A DNA stretch of 64,000 nucleotides, from contig OX387606.1 of assembly GCA_947568835.1 (NCBI GenBank), positions 868,001 through 932,000 on the forward strand. Direction: 5' to 3'. Positions 42,546 to 54,606 of this stretch are shown here, piece by piece; position 1 is the stretch's first letter; every line of letters starts with the position of its first letter. The stretch is from Protonemura montana (Eukaryota > Arthropoda > Insecta > Plecoptera > Nemouridae). A program made the translations under genes and the position numbers. The notes below the pieces were generated by a model. It saw nothing but the letters and a program-made list of their open reading frames with translations, was not told the origin of the DNA and did no database searches.

Positions 42546-43094
42546 TCTGAAAAAAAAACCTGTTGCTTTGCTCGCCTGGATGGTATGGGACTTTATGCTT
42601 TGGATGAAATTAAAGTCTTATCGTTAACTGTATGATATTTTTGATCATAAGTTTTACATACATTTTCATGTTTCAAATTGATAGTATTTATTACAACTAA
42701 AAGAAACTGGTTTCTATATTTGTGAATTCATCTTTAAAACTGTTAAACAGAGGAATTTTGATTTTTTTTTCATTTTACATATGATAATTTTCAAATGTAC
42801 TTGAAAGTTGAAACGTAATGCACTAGACTAAAACTTAAATGGCTTAAAGTTAAATACTATTATTATGACATCTATTTGTATCAATGCTGTTTTTGTTAAT
42901 TTTTGTGTGGATTTTTGGTGTTTGTTTCATTTCATTGACGGCCGAGTAAAATTGTATACAACTTTGAGAGGAAGGATCACAGGAGTTTTTTTTTTTATGT
43001 TTTGTTTATTTTACTCGAATTTTGTAATTCGAGCCAGCAAGCTGAAGTTCGATATTTTTCTTACCAAAAATTGCAAAGATGTGAAATAAATTTA
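42546..43094. other. AT-rich stretch without recognised genes
   Basis: A 74-residue phenylalanine-rich frame (42865-43089) reflects T-rich composition. Nothing recognised. Confidence 0.45.
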
Positions 43095-43330
43095 ACAAAA
43101 ACTATTTGAAATGGGTTTTGAATGCTAAGTAAAGGGCTACTAAATTTCCCAACGTTTTGTAACATGTACTTGTTACTTCTTCAAGGGTTAGAGCAGTCCT
43201 GACAATTTTCCGATAACTTACTTAGCATTGCATTCCTTTACTTAGCATTCAAAACCTATTTCGAATATTTTTTGTTAAAATTAGTGCTAAGGATAAATCA
43301 AGTAGACATGAGTCTAAAAACCATCATGTG
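43095..43330. mobile_element. Foldback (inverted-repeat) element
   Basis: ggttttgaatgctaagtaaa at the left and tttacttagcattcaaaacc at the right form long inverted arms; outside follows ttagtgctaaggataaatca and agtagacatgagtctaaaaa. The same layout occurs at 44740-44990 and 48160-48310, with fragments at 27580. No coding capacity; a MITE or foldback transposon. Confidence 0.75.
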
Positions 43331-43884
43331 AAATACATCAAAATTAAGTAACTGCAAAGTTATTTGTGTTTTCTTTCTCTTTTTATTCAAAAATGTTTGG
43401 CTTAATTTTGTCAATTTTGGTTGTTTACATAATTATTTCATATCAGTTTCTTACAGTAAAACTTTACAATTACAGTACAGTTTGACAATTTGACAAAAAA
43501 ATTTTCGTTCCGTATGTTCTTCAGATATAATAATAATAATTCTTATTTATTTTCCATGAAAACCGATTACATGCCGGTGGTTAGTACATATATAGTTCTG
43601 AAAAAGCTTACTATAGGTCAAGATGGAATTGGCAATTTGGAAATGGCTTTGACCATGAAGATTTTTCGTTAACCGGCATATTTATTTTTGCACGGACATT
43701 TATAATAACCATATTAATTGTGCAAAATTTCTCTTCAGCATTTTGTATAACACATCAAAGGTATATGATAACATTTTCACAATTCACATTCAAGTAAATA
43801 CTAGCTATTTAATAGCTTATATAATATATACATTTAAACTGTAACCATGTATTTTTTTACTATAAATATTTGTTTGTTTTGTTT
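43331..43884. other. AT-rich stretch without recognised genes
   Basis: Nothing recognised; a 60-residue frame (43490-43672) has no motif. Confidence 0.45.
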
Positions 43885-44075
43885 TATTAGGAACACTAGA
43901 ACTACTCACTAACAAATTGATGCCCAAACGGGTAACACCTTCAACACTCGCGATAGGTGGAGATCGGGGTTCGAGTCCCCGTTTTAACATCAATTTTTGA
44001 GACGGTTATTAGTGTTTCTAATAATAAAATAGCCAGCGCATTGCAAGCGTTTGCAATTTAAATGAGATTTCAAAT
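43885..44075 (+). mobile_element. tRNA-derived SINE copy with inverted 5' piece
   Basis: ggttcgagtccccgttttaa, catcaatttttgagacggtt and the tail ccagcgcattgcaagcgttt are in the plus direction; immediately upstream caaattgatgcccaaacggg is the same sequence inverted. Either a nested insertion or a foldback copy. Confidence 0.7.
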
Positions 44076-44739
44076 TATCTTATCAAATTATCAAATTATC
44101 TTGTCTATTTTTCGGAAACGACATTCTTTATCATGCAATACTTGTATTTCAGTGCGGGCCAAATTCAACCAAGGTGACGTATCTTTTGGCAAATATACAA
44201 TGTAAAAATTAATATATATAAAATAAAATATACATGTGTTGTTTATGTATAGATAATTCGTTCTTAAAGATACAACTGGTGTTAATAAAACAGAAAAATC
44301 ACTAAAATTTTGAAAAATAGCACACTACAAATTTGTTCCTAAATAAAAATTGGTCGATATTGGTTAAAAAAAATTCAGATTTTCTTAATTTGTTATTTAA
44401 TATTACCTTTAAACACAACACAATTGTGTTTATTTATTAATAAATCTTACTGATATGGGTTAATACAACCCTGTTTACCCGTTCATGAACTTGTGATTAA
44501 TGGTAATGTTTACTAATCACCAAAAATGGTACAACATTAATTGTTTTTCGCATATACATATATAGTACAACATTTAACATTAATTAACATAGTTATACTC
44601 TGATTTTATATACGTAAACAGGTTTGGTAGCAATGTTTGATATCAATTTTTGAGAGGGTGGTGATGCTTCTAATAATAAAATAGTAAATCAGTCACATGG
44701 TTACTTCGTGGGAGAAAATATATAATTGTTTGACAAAAA
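44076..44739. other. AT-rich stretch without recognised genes
   Basis: Contains a small SINE-tail remnant near 44640 (atcaatttttgagagggt). Otherwise nothing recognised. Confidence 0.45.
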
Positions 44740-44990
44740 CTATTAAAACTGGGTTTTGAATGCTAAGTGAAGAACAACTAAATTTCCCAACATTTCGTAG
44801 CTTGTACCTGTTACTTTATCAAGGGATGCGTTCACTCTTGAGTCTTGATAAAGTAACAGGTACAAGTTACGAAACGTTGGGAATTTTTGTTGTCCTTTAC
44901 TTAGCATTCAAAACGGTTTGTTTTGTCAGAACTAGTGCTAAGGTTAGATAAAGTAGACATGAGTCTAAAAACTATAATATACATTTATAT
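44740..44990. mobile_element. Foldback element, best-preserved hairpin
   Basis: The left arm (gggttttgaatgctaagtga, cttgtacctgttactttatc) and right arm (gataaagtaacaggtacaag, cctttacttagcattcaaaa) are near-perfect inverted copies of about 80 bp around a loop of roughly 20 bp, followed by the family flank agtagacatgagtctaaaaa. An RNA from here would form a long hairpin. Confidence 0.8.
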
Positions 44991-46076
44991 TTTTTTTAGA
45001 ACATTGATAAACCTTTCAAAAATCGGTGCCGAAAAACAAAACGTTGAGAAGTTGTTGATGTCCCCAGTGACAAAATACTTTGCCTATTGCAAAAATTTGC
45101 GATTTCACTCCGATTTCACAAGATATATTCTACTTTTTGATAAAACTAGTTACTTGATTTACATATACCTGAAGATTTTCCTCACCGATTAGAAGAGTGA
45201 TTTTAATTTTATCATTCGTAGTATAAAGTTCTGCTTATTGTAAATTGATTGTTTTACTGGCAGTGGATTATTTATTTTATATAAATCAACACAAATCAAC
45301 TATCCATCTAATCCAAATTTAACGCAGTACCAGCAAGAAAGGCCAAAAAAGTGTGTGTTGTTTGCTGTTTAATGTGATAGATTTATCAAAAATCGTACAA
45401 AAAATCGTCATATTCCACAAAATCAGGGCTTTTCAAGGATTTTCAAGATTATCAGCCAATCACAGCTGGTGTTTCCGGATTGCCAGGGATTGTTACCATG
45501 ATGATAACAATTTTACCCTCAAAGTAAAGTTGGCTAAGCTCAAACTCTGCTTTATGGATACGGCCTCTGGTTTTGAAATAATGTATTTGGATTCAAAGAA
45601 ATATCTTCTTATACCTTTTCTTCTGTGGTTTATTTTTGATCTAAAAGTAGATTATAAGTATCTTCGTTGGTTGACTAGGTTAAGTCAGATTCCGAACGCT
45701 AACGTAAAACTGTCTCCACAAAATATACCAAAAGATCAACAATTTAACCGCGACAATAATTGAGGATGCTGCTAGATGGCGACACCGTCGTTTCAAATGT
45801 TAAGAAAATTAATTTTGTTATATTTTGCAGATTACCCGCATTTGAGACCGGTTTACAATCAATTCATCTTTACTAATGCTAACCTCAACGTTTGATAAAC
45901 ATGTATCGATATTTTAGATAATAATCATTTAATTGTAGAGTATTGTGAAAATGGACGGCCGAAAGCGCCATCGGGTGGTCACCACTGTTACCACGTGTTG
46001 CCGGCTAGTTTCCGTGAAAGCTTTCCATTTGCACTTTGACTAAAAATCCAAATGTATAAAAAGTCCCAAGTAACAT
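44991..46076. other. Unassigned stretch with a 136-residue frame
   Basis: The plus frame at 45353-45763 has leucine/lysine-rich composition but no recognised domain or splice context; I leave it unannotated as a gene. Nothing else recognised. Confidence 0.4.
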
Positions 46077-46360
46077 CTAGCTCGTCTTATTTTCAGGACC
46101 ACCAGTGACCGTCCCAAACATATCTTCCTCGTCGTTTGGTAGCTTATAAAACAGACTCTGAACGCGCAGGAAAATGGATTGCGCCAGGTAAAACAAAACT
46201 AGCATCGTGAAGACGAAGGTGACTATTCCAAACACGCCGAAGGTAAGACCGTATGCGTCACGTGAGGAAAGATTAAGGATGCATTCGCCGTCGTTGAGGG
46301 ACGACATCGATGTAGCTGAACTAAGTGGGTATGGTACTTGGAGGTGATTCGCTGAGAAAC
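46077..46360 (-). CDS. Host small single-pass membrane protein, exon 2
   Basis: The terminal exon on the minus strand, from a good acceptor (attctttctccag, boundary at 46360) to a TAG stop. It reads FSANHLQVPYPLSSATSMSS, DGECILNLSSRDAYG, then one hydrophobic span FGVFGIVTFVFTMLVLFYLA suited to cross a membrane, followed by SIFLRVQSLFYKLPNDEED and a polar tail ending GGPENKTS. It joins in phase with the exon at 48729-48867 (one base plus two bases of a glycine codon), giving 140 residues. I do not recognise the family. The short acidic cytoplasmic-type tail and lack of a signal peptide suggest a signal-anchored protein. The intron carries a 57-bp satellite. Confidence 0.6.
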
Positions 46361-46827
46361 CTGGAGAAAGAATTTGAAAACAATTATATTAAGAAGGGTT
46401 CATATGGAATGTGAAAATCGACATTAAAAAAAAATCTGTTTGCATGGCTTTATTTTCACGTGTTGCTGGGTCACTAATAAAATACTCACAAAATTATTCT
46501 GCGGGGAAATTTGTGAAAAACTCAGAAAAACAAATTATTTGTTGTCATTTCCGGTTTATAAAGTAATAGAGCTGAGTAATATCTATCTAACTCGAAATTA
46601 AACCGTTGTTTTTAATGGTGTTAAAATGAGTATCAGACTCCGCCCGTGTTTCAACGCCGAATAATCACTAGTAAAGAAAGTTTTGTTCGCGATAATTTGT
46701 TATTATATAGCTTTAAGCACGATGATGATAAAAATGTAAGTCTCAACTCGATCATGTCAATATTGTAAATGAAACCGAAGTCCACGTAAGTCAATACGCT
46801 GCGCAATATTATCTACAGTATAGCTAC

Positions 46828-48118
46828 CAACAGCGAGTCGCTCAGACGCGCTGTCAGTAGATCCTCCTAACAGCGGAGTGGGGAGACCCATGAATCGCTC
46901 AGACGCGCTGTCAGTAGATCCTCCTAACAGCGGAGTGGGGAGACCCATGAATCGCTCAGACGCGCTGTCAGTAGATCCTCCTAACAGCGGAGTGGGGAGA
47001 CCCATGAATCACTCAGACGCGCTGTCAGTAGATCCTCCTAACAGCGGAGTGGGGAGACCCATGAATCACTCAGACGCGCTGTCAGTAGATCCTCCTAACA
47101 GCGGAGTGGGGAGACCCATGAATCTCTCAGACGCGCTGTCAGTAGATCCTCCTAACAGCGGAGTGGGGAGACCCATGAATCGCTCAGACGCGTTGTCAGT
47201 AGATCCTCCTAACAGCGGAGTGGGGAGACCCATGAATCACTCAGACGCGCTGTCAGTAGATCCTCCTAACAGCGGAGTGGGGAGACCCATGAATCACTCA
47301 GACGCGCTGTCAGTAGATCCTCCTAACAGCGGAGTGGGGAGACCCATGAATCTCTCAGACGCGCTGTCAGTAGATCCTCCTAACAGCGGAGTGGGGAGAC
47401 CCATGAAACACTCAGACGCGCTGTCAGTAGATCCTCCTAACAGTGGAGTGGGGAGACCCATGAATCACTCAGACGCGCTGTCAGTAGATCCTCCTAACAG
47501 CGCAGTGGGGAGACCCATGAATCTCTCAGACGCGCTGTCAGTAGATCCTCCTAACAGCGGAGTGGGGAGACCCATGAAACACTCAGACGCGCTGTCAGTA
47601 GATCCTCCTAACAGTGGAGTGGGGAGACTCATGAATCTCTCAGACGCGCTGTCAGTAGATCCTCCTAACAACGGAGTGGGGAGACCCATGAATCGCTCAG
47701 ACGCGCTGTCAGTAGATCCTCCTAACAGCGGAGTGGGGAGACCCATGAATCACTCAGACGCGCTGTCAGTAGATCCTCCTAACAGCGGAGTGGGGCGACC
47801 CATGAATCACTCAGACGCGCTGTCAGTAGATCCTCCTAACAGTGGAGTGGGGAGACCCATGAATCACTCAGACGCGCTGTCAGTAGATCCTCCTAACAGC
47901 GGAGTGGGGAGACCCATGAATCACTCAGACGCGCTGTCAGTAGATCCTCCTAACAGCGGAGTGGGGAGACCCATGAATCACTCAGACGCGCTGTCAGTAG
48001 ATCCTCCTAACAGCGGAGTGGGGAGACCCATGAATCACTCAGACGCGCTGTCAGTAGATCCTTCTAACAACGGAGTTGGGCGACCCATGGATCGCTCAGA
48101 CGCGCTGTCGGTAGATTT
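46828..48118 (+). repeat. 57-bp satellite array, forward copy
   Basis: About 22-23 copies of a 57-bp unit with ctcagacgcgctgtcagtag and aacagcggagtggggagacc. Since 57 is 3 x 19, the array is open in both directions: plus frame repeat GVGRPMNHSDALSVDPPNS, minus frame repeat MGLPTPLLGGSTDSASERF. Variation falls mainly at one codon (cgc/cac/ctc) and is mostly amino-acid changing, so no selection on the protein is apparent. The same satellite is inverted at 56431-57557. Confidence 0.93.
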
Positions 48119-48159
48119 TTGGGAATAAATGTAAAATAAATTATATAGATATGTAATAA

Positions 48160-48310
48160 AAATATTTGAAATGGCTTTTGAATGCTAAGTAAAGGACAGC
48201 TTAATTTCCCTTTACGTAGCATTCAAAACCCATTTTAAATAGTTTTTGTTAAAACTAATGCTAAGGATAAATCAAGTAGACATGAGTCTAAAAACCATCA
48301 TATATTTATG
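48160..48310. mobile_element. Foldback element, short copy
   Basis: ggcttttgaatgctaagtaa and cgtagcattcaaaacccatt face each other closely, followed by agtagacatgagtctaaaaa. A deletion derivative of the family at 43095. Confidence 0.7.
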
Positions 48311-48728
48311 TAAAGATATATATTAAATATCAAGTGCTAAAAAAAATGAACTAGCTCAAGCTTAGATAACGTAAGTTAAGTTTAAATTAACCTAGTGAAT
48401 TATTGATGTGACTAATTTTATAAAGTTTTGTCAAAATGTATAGAAAAATAAATAAAAAATTTTTTCACACCAATTAATCACTCAGTTTTACGTCCACAGA
48501 TTTGAAGCGTAAAGAAAAAACAACAAAAGCTGAGACAAAAAAAATGGCGGGCCGCAGAGGAGATAATTTTTTATGTTCTTTTTTTAACGACATTTTGCCC
48601 GCATGTCATCCCAAAACGACTGGTGGTGCCTCTGTCGATAAAATTATGTTCTCTCACTGAACCGGAGTAATGAAATTGAAATTGAAATTGCAATAGAAAT
48701 GTTATTGTAGGTAATTGAAATTTCTTAC

Positions 48729-48867
48729 CTTCACTATTTAATGATCTCCTGTTTTGACATTGAGCAAGATCTAAAGATCGTTCTTCTTCAACTGGTTCAG
48801 TAACTAAGACTTCTGGAATCACCTCCATGATATTCCTCTCCCAAGACATTTGTCTAGCACGTGGCAT
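48729..48867 (-). CDS. Host small single-pass membrane protein, exon 1
   Basis: Minus-strand exon reading MPRARQMSWERNIMEVIPEV, then VTEPVEEERSLDLAQCQNRR and SLNSE, ending at a strong donor (gtaagaaat) at 48728. The first ATG follows an in-frame TAG directly, but that TAG also completes an acceptor-like gctattgctag, so this may be an internal exon with its true start further upstream. The segment is acidic and polar, as expected for the extramembrane part of the protein completed by 46077-46360. Confidence 0.5.
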
Positions 48868-49404
48868 CTAGCAATAGCAAACCGTTGTTTTATACTTCAA
48901 GTTAATTCAAAACAAAAATCCACATCCTAAAAACAACAAGCAGCCTAACATTGCTAAGAATACCATTATAACATTGAAATAATAAACATAATAGATGTCA
49001 TCCAAATAAGATAATAATAAAGTTGATTTTTTTCCCATTTCACCAAAACAGGTGAAGGTTTTGACAGGGTTTTTGATTGTTCTGCTGATTTCACTGAAAC
49101 CAGCAAGCGAAGGATGGAAAGAAAGCTTTACTGGAAAAATGAAATGTGCGATGAAACCGGGGTACGAACCCAGGACCTCCCAATTGCCGGGTTCGTATCT
49201 CGGTTCGGTTGCACATTTTTCCACACCATTACATAAATACACCAGCGCTAAAATATTGTTGATACACTTTACTCATCTCGTATCTTTCTCTAATCACCAA
49301 CGCACTCCACGTGTCTCTCTTCAAACTCTCTCCACTTTATTTGATATCCCTTGTCCCTTGGTCTATTCATCTTTCAAAATTACATAAATAAGTAAATGAT
49401 AAAA
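48868..49404. other. Stretch upstream of the small membrane-protein gene
   Basis: A minus-strand frame beginning at about 49038 encodes a short hydrophobic peptide (MGKKSTLLLSYLDDIYYVYY, then a leucine/phenylalanine-rich tail), unverified. At 49155-49200 gtacgaacccaggacctccc followed by cgggttcgtatctcgg is a tRNA-like (SINE-type) remnant. Confidence 0.4.
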
Positions 49405-51330
49405 AAACCGGGTGTAGCTGTATCTTATTGATACGGCCGATATTTAAGCGTGACTACGTTCAACTACCGCGTAGGCACGTAGGTCAACTACAGTACTGAC
49501 CATACTTCACTTGCAAGTTTTACATCTCTCTTTATTTGAGTTGTGTTATATATAGAGTTGCGATATATATAATTTTCGTTCCATTAGTCTAATGGCGAGA
49601 GCATTAAAAACGCCAACCCCTCTAACGCCTCCAATATTTATTTTATCGAAAATCAAAAAAAGTACTTCTAGAGAATTGTCTGAACTATTGAATGATAATA
49701 AATCGCATTCTGTCCTTTGTTTTCTGTAGGCTGTAGGGGTTGTTACACATGTGCCATTTTGCGTAATTTAACATTGGTCTTATGGAGAGCATTAAAAACG
49801 CCAACCCCTCTAACGCCTCCAATATTTATTTTATCGAAAATCAAAAAAAAGTACTTTTAGAAAATTGTCTGAACTATTGAATGATAATAAGTCGCATTCT
49901 GTCCTTTGTTTCCTGTAGGCTGTAGGGGTTGTTACACATTTGCCATTTTGCGTAATTTAACATTGGTCTTATGGAGAGCATTAAAAACGCCAACCCCTCT
50001 AACGCCTCTAATATTTATTTTATCGAAAATCGAAAAAAAGTACTTTTAGAAAATTGTCTGAACTATTGAATGATAATAAGTCGCATTCTGTCCTTTGTTT
50101 CCAGTAGGCTGTAGGGGTTGTTACACATTTGCCATTTTGCGTAATTTAACATTGGTCTTATGGAGAGCATTAAAAACGCCAACCCCTCTAACGCCTCCAA
50201 TATTTATTTTATCGAAAATAAAAAAAAAGTACTTTTAGAGAATTGTCTGAACTATTGAATGATAATAAGTCGCATTCTGTCCTTTGTTTCCAGTAGGCTG
50301 TAGGGGTTGTTACACATTTGCCATTTTGCGTAATTTAACATTGGTCTTATGGAGAGAATTAAAAACGCCAACCCCTCTAACGCCTCCAATATTTATTTTA
50401 TCGAAAATAAAAAAAAAGTACTTTTAGAGAACTGTCTGAACTATTGAATGATAATAAGTCGCATTCTGTCCTTTGTTTCCTGTAGGCTGTAGGGGTTGTT
50501 ACACATTTGCCATTTTGCGTAATTTAACATTGGTCTTATGGAGAGAATTAAAAACGCCAACCCCTCTAACGCCTCCAATATTTATTTTATCGAAAATCAA
50601 AAAAAAGTACTTTTAGAAAATTGTCTGAACTATTGAATGATAATAAGTCGCATTCTGTCCTTTGTTTCCTGTAGGCTGTAGGGGTTGTTACACATTTGCC
50701 ATTTTGCGTAATTTAACATTGGTCTTATAGAGAGAATTAAAAACGCCAACCCCTCTAACGCCTCCAATATTTATTTTATCGAAAATAAAAAAAAAGTACT
50801 TTTAGAGAACTGTCTGAACTATTGAATGATAATAAGTCGCATTCTGTCCTTTGTTTCCTGTAGGCTGTAGGGGTTGTTACACATTTGCCATTTTGCGTAA
50901 TTTAACATTGGTCTTATGGAGAGAATTAAAAACGCCAACCCCTCTAACGCCTCCAATATTTATTTTATCGAAAATAAAAAAAAAGTACTTTTAGAAAATT
51001 GTCTGAACTATTGAATGATAATAAGTCGCATTCTGTCCTTTGTTTCCTGTAGGCTGTAGAGGTTGTTACACATTTGCCATTTTGCGTAATTTAACATTGG
51101 TCTTATGGAGAGCATTAAAAACGCCAACCCCTCTAACGCCTCCAATATTTATTTTATCGAAAATAAAAAGTACTTTTAGAGAATTGTCTGAACTATTGAA
51201 TGATAATAAGTCGCACTCTATACTTAGCTTCCTGTAGGCTGTAGAGCTTGTTACACATTGGCTATTTTGGAGAGCAAATCCGTACATGCCTCCCTATATA
51301 ATGCGCTTTAAGACGTAGTCACGTCAAAAA
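49405..51330 (+). mobile_element. Nonautonomous element with nine internal 189-bp units
   Basis: Ends match the single-unit element at 25600-26120 in inverse orientation: ccgggtgtagctgtatctta and gcgtgactacgtt at the left, ctttaagacgtagtcacgtc at the right. In between, a unit of about 189 bp (marker cgccaacccctctaacgcct) starts at about 49611, 49799, 49988, 50177, 50366, 50555, 50744, 50933 and 51122. Strong homogeneity among the middle units suggests unequal exchange. Candidate source of satellite DNA. Confidence 0.8.
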
Positions 51331-51449
51331 ATATATAATACTAATGTATAGCTAAATCAGTGGTGAAGTCGTAATAATTGGGCAAAATGGTGAACATGCC
51401 CTTTTTTAATCACGATAATATTTCTCCAAAGTTTTACATTTTTTTACTA

Positions 51450-51625
51450 GGCGGTCCTTCGGAAGGGATGTTAAGTTGGTGGTCCCCTTAGTCCTCTTCG
51501 ACAGCACTGGGTTTCCCCTACTCTCCTCTAGGCTACTTCATAATTATCCACTCATCACCGATGCTATTATACCAGTAACACAGGGCCCGTTGTCAAAACA
51601 GTGCGTCGTTAAACACCATAAACAA
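51450..51625 (+). mobile_element. 5S-type SINE, 3' half only
   Basis: Body from gcggtccttcggaagggatg through cttcgacagcactgggtttc to gtcaaaacagtgcgtcgtta. The 5S head is absent (5' truncation, typical of target-primed insertion). Confidence 0.75.
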
Positions 51626-53020
51626 ATTTTGGATTATTTGCAGTCTTACCTTTTCACTTTACTGCCGTAGTGCGGTGTCTTCCCCCTTTGTTAAATATTA
51701 AGAAAAGTGACGATCACAGAGCTTATTTAACAACATTTTAAGTTTAAATTAAGTAAAATTAAAAAAGCCGATAACTCAAATTTTAAATTTTGAGACAAAA
51801 AATATAATATTTCTTATTTTTGTTACATTGTAGTTAACAAAAATAGTCAACAAGAGATTTTATACGTTTATTTAGTTAAATTTATACCAAAGAAAATTGG
51901 ATTCATTTTAAGAGATGTTTCGGTTTCTTGGATATCTGGCAATAATGACCAACGCTACAACAACAACTACAATTAAGAGAAGCAAATTTTTAAAGAAAGC
52001 GATTAGAAAATCGTATGACAGAGGATTTAGCTCGCGATGTCAACTTACAGTTGCAGTTCGACGCTTTCCCTCGGGCACGATCAGAATGCAACTGCATGTG
52101 CAACGTGATTGTTGCACTTTGGCTGCAGGTGGGTGAGTGGGGAATGGAGGCAGGAAATCGATCGGTCTTGCGCTGTTCAAAGAGACAGCTGCTTATTAAA
52201 GCCATTACATTGCTTTTTGAGTTTAATTGGTGGGATTTGGCGATGCCCTGTTTTGATTGATTAATTAGAGGTGTTGAACGACGCACTGTTTTGACAAAGG
52301 GCCCTGTGGCACTAGTTTTGAAACATTTTTGATAGTAAACAAGTTGTTTAAAAGAGAAATAATTACTTTTAACTGCCAGAACGTTTGCATTATGTTTTGA
52401 GACGAGATTGACACGTTCTAGAATGACAAACATCAATCCACACATATCTGAAATAAAATGCATTTTTTCACACATATTTCAAAGAGCAACTTACAAGTAA
52501 AAATGTTACTTATCATTGTCTTGACAGAATTCAAAACTCTCAGCAGCAAACAATATAAGAGCTACAATTCTTTGAAACCATTACAGTCTTTAAATGCGTC
52601 ATATGTATTCTAAATTCTATCGCATTCTAAACGAAATTATCTATGTGACATCATGCATAAACGAGCACCATAAGAGAGTTTCCTTGGCGATGAGTTCTTA
52701 TTTGGAAATATAGTAATTTAGTTTTGCCAAAGCAAGGTGCTATAGTGCCGAAGAGAGGGTGGCTAGTCGGAGATAGCCTGAAAACCAGGTTTTGGGGAAG
52801 CAAGTTAGAATCAAGAAATTTTATAAAAACTTAAAGCGATATTGTATGATTGTAATATATACAAAAACTTTAAATTTCTGACTTATTTCCGCCCATTTTC
52901 TTGAAGTTCTGTAATCTCTTTTCACAAATTTCACCAAGAAGTTGCTAAATTTGTAAAATTGGCTAAATATCATAAAAATCAAGTTTCCGAGCGTGCCCTA
53001 TGTTTTAAAAGTGGCCAGAC
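51626..53020. other. Stretch without recognised genes
   Basis: A small SINE 3'-end remnant on the minus strand at about 52268-52305 (gttgaacgacgcactgtttt). Frames of 73-161 residues around 51915-52475 overlap each other on both strands and show no motif. Confidence 0.45.
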
Positions 53021-53022
53021 TG

Positions 53023-53345
53023 TAAATATGGGTAGACTGCGTAATTCCGTGTGCATTGACCACTACATCACTGGGTGGACTGCGTACACCCGCGTGTATT
53101 GACCACTACATCACTGGGTGAACTGCGTACACCCGCGTGCATTGCTCACTACATCATAGGGTGGACTGCGTACACCCGCGTGCAGTGACCACTACATCAT
53201 AGGGTGGACTGTGTACACCCGCGTGCAGTGACCACTACATCATAGGGTGGACTGTGTACACCCGCGTGCATTGACCACTACGGGTGTACGCAGTCCACCC
53301 AGTGAGCATTGACCACTAGATTACTGGGTGAACTGCGTACACAGG
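53023..53345. repeat. 43-bp tandem array with one inverted unit
   Basis: About seven units containing actgcgtacacccgcgtgca and gaccactacatca. At about 53280-53302 one partial unit is inverted (cgggtgtacgcagtccaccc), which creates a palindrome with its neighbours. Confidence 0.85.
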
Positions 53346-54235
53346 CAAGATATATTATAAAATAAAAATATATATGTTTTTTTTGGCCATACAGATTTAT
53401 ACAATTATGTACAGTGTCTAAGTATTCCTTTCCATTCTTCCATTTTCATACCCTCCTTTATCAATTTTCTTTAACTTTTCACATTCTTCAACCCTTTTTA
53501 ATACATACTAACAATTCGTTCCACTCTTCAACACCTCTTTCTACTATCCCAATCCATTTCTTTCCTATTTTGTTTTCTTATTAATTTAAATCATATTCTT
53601 CTTTACCTTTAAAATTTACCTCCTCTAATCCATCTCGAATCTCTCTGCATGCCTTCCACCCCCAAAAAGATTCATATGTTTGCACGTTTTAATTTCGTAT
53701 TTTTTTATTTATCAACAAAGACTTTTCATTGACAATACATCCGGCATTCCCAACCATCCACACCCCCACCCAACGAGAGCGTTATATATCTGTATCACCA
53801 TTAGAACCGTATCAAATCTTCAAAAACGCTTCTAACTAGGAAGCTCATAGCATAAGTTTTCCAAACTCTAACAAATGATCCAGAATTCTTTTAATACAGC
53901 GTTTCATCGAGTATAATAAAATGGCAGTCGTCATTTTGTGTACTAGTACTTCGGATAGTCACGACGGCGATATGCGCTGCGTGTTCTTGGAGATTTCTTC
54001 TAATAAAAGCCTTCAGAGGAAACGAATATTGTCATCCTTCCGTTGGCTTTTGTTGAACCATCCTTCCGTTGGCCATTTTGAAAAGAGTATTTTTGTTTTC
54101 AAGGGAAAAAGGTGTCTTAAAATATATGAAGGTACGGCACAATCTTTTGTTGTTAGTGCTTTTGTGTATTTTTCTCGGAATTTGCTTGTAAGTCGCACAA
54201 AAGAACGCCTGTGCCGAATAATTTGTCGTGTTGGA
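53346..54235. other. Stretch without recognised genes
   Basis: Pyrimidine-rich on the plus strand around 53400-53650. A 110-residue frame from 53921 has no motif, and catccttccgttggc is repeated within it at about 54032 and 54060. Confidence 0.45.
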
Positions 54236-54600
54236 AACACCGGTTCTCGTTAGATCACCGAAGTTAAGCAACACGCTCTGGGTCAGGTATTGGATGGGTG
54301 ACCACTAAACGGTTTAGCGTGTTGGAAACACCGGTTCTCGTTAGATCACCGAAGTTAAGCAACACTGCGCTGAGTCAGGTATTGGATGGATGACCACTTA
54401 ACGGTTTGTCGTGTTGGAAACACCGGTTCTCGTTAGATCACCGAAGTTAAGCAACACTGCGCTGAGTCAGGTATTGGATGGGTGACCATCATACACATGA
54501 CCAGTTCTGTTCGGGAGAGAGGTTGGAGGGATGAAAGTTAGTACAGCAACTTCACTCGCCTTGCTTATCAACCTCTCGACAGCATGGATTTGTGGAGAAA
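54230..54600 (+). mobile_element. 5S rRNA-headed SINE with three long heads
   Basis: Three tandem heads of about 94 bp each begin gtgttggaaacaccggttct and continue cgttagatcaccgaagttaa and tattggatgggtgaccac. This is the longest match to arthropod 5S rRNA in the window (aaacaccggttctcg through gggtgacc), so it shows the head's origin best. The third head runs into the usual body (tcgacagcatggatttgtgg), which stops at about 54600. Confidence 0.85.
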
Positions 54601-54606
54601 TCATTT

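Larger units (their letters stand above)
46361..48728 (-). other. Intron of the small membrane-protein gene
   Basis: A GT-AG intron (gtaagaaat at the 5' side, ttctttctccag at the 3' side), phase 1, about 2.4 kb. More than half of it is the 57-bp satellite at 46828-48118, plus a foldback element at 48160-48310. Confidence 0.55.

Noticed and set aside
45353-45763. 136-residue plus frame as a gene
   Set aside because: No domain, splice context or repeat support; compatible with chance in this composition.
46878-48128. Plus frame of 416 residues, 19-residue repeat
   Set aside because: 57-bp units stay in frame because 57 is divisible by three. Both strands are open, variation is mostly amino-acid changing and the array lies in an apparent intron.
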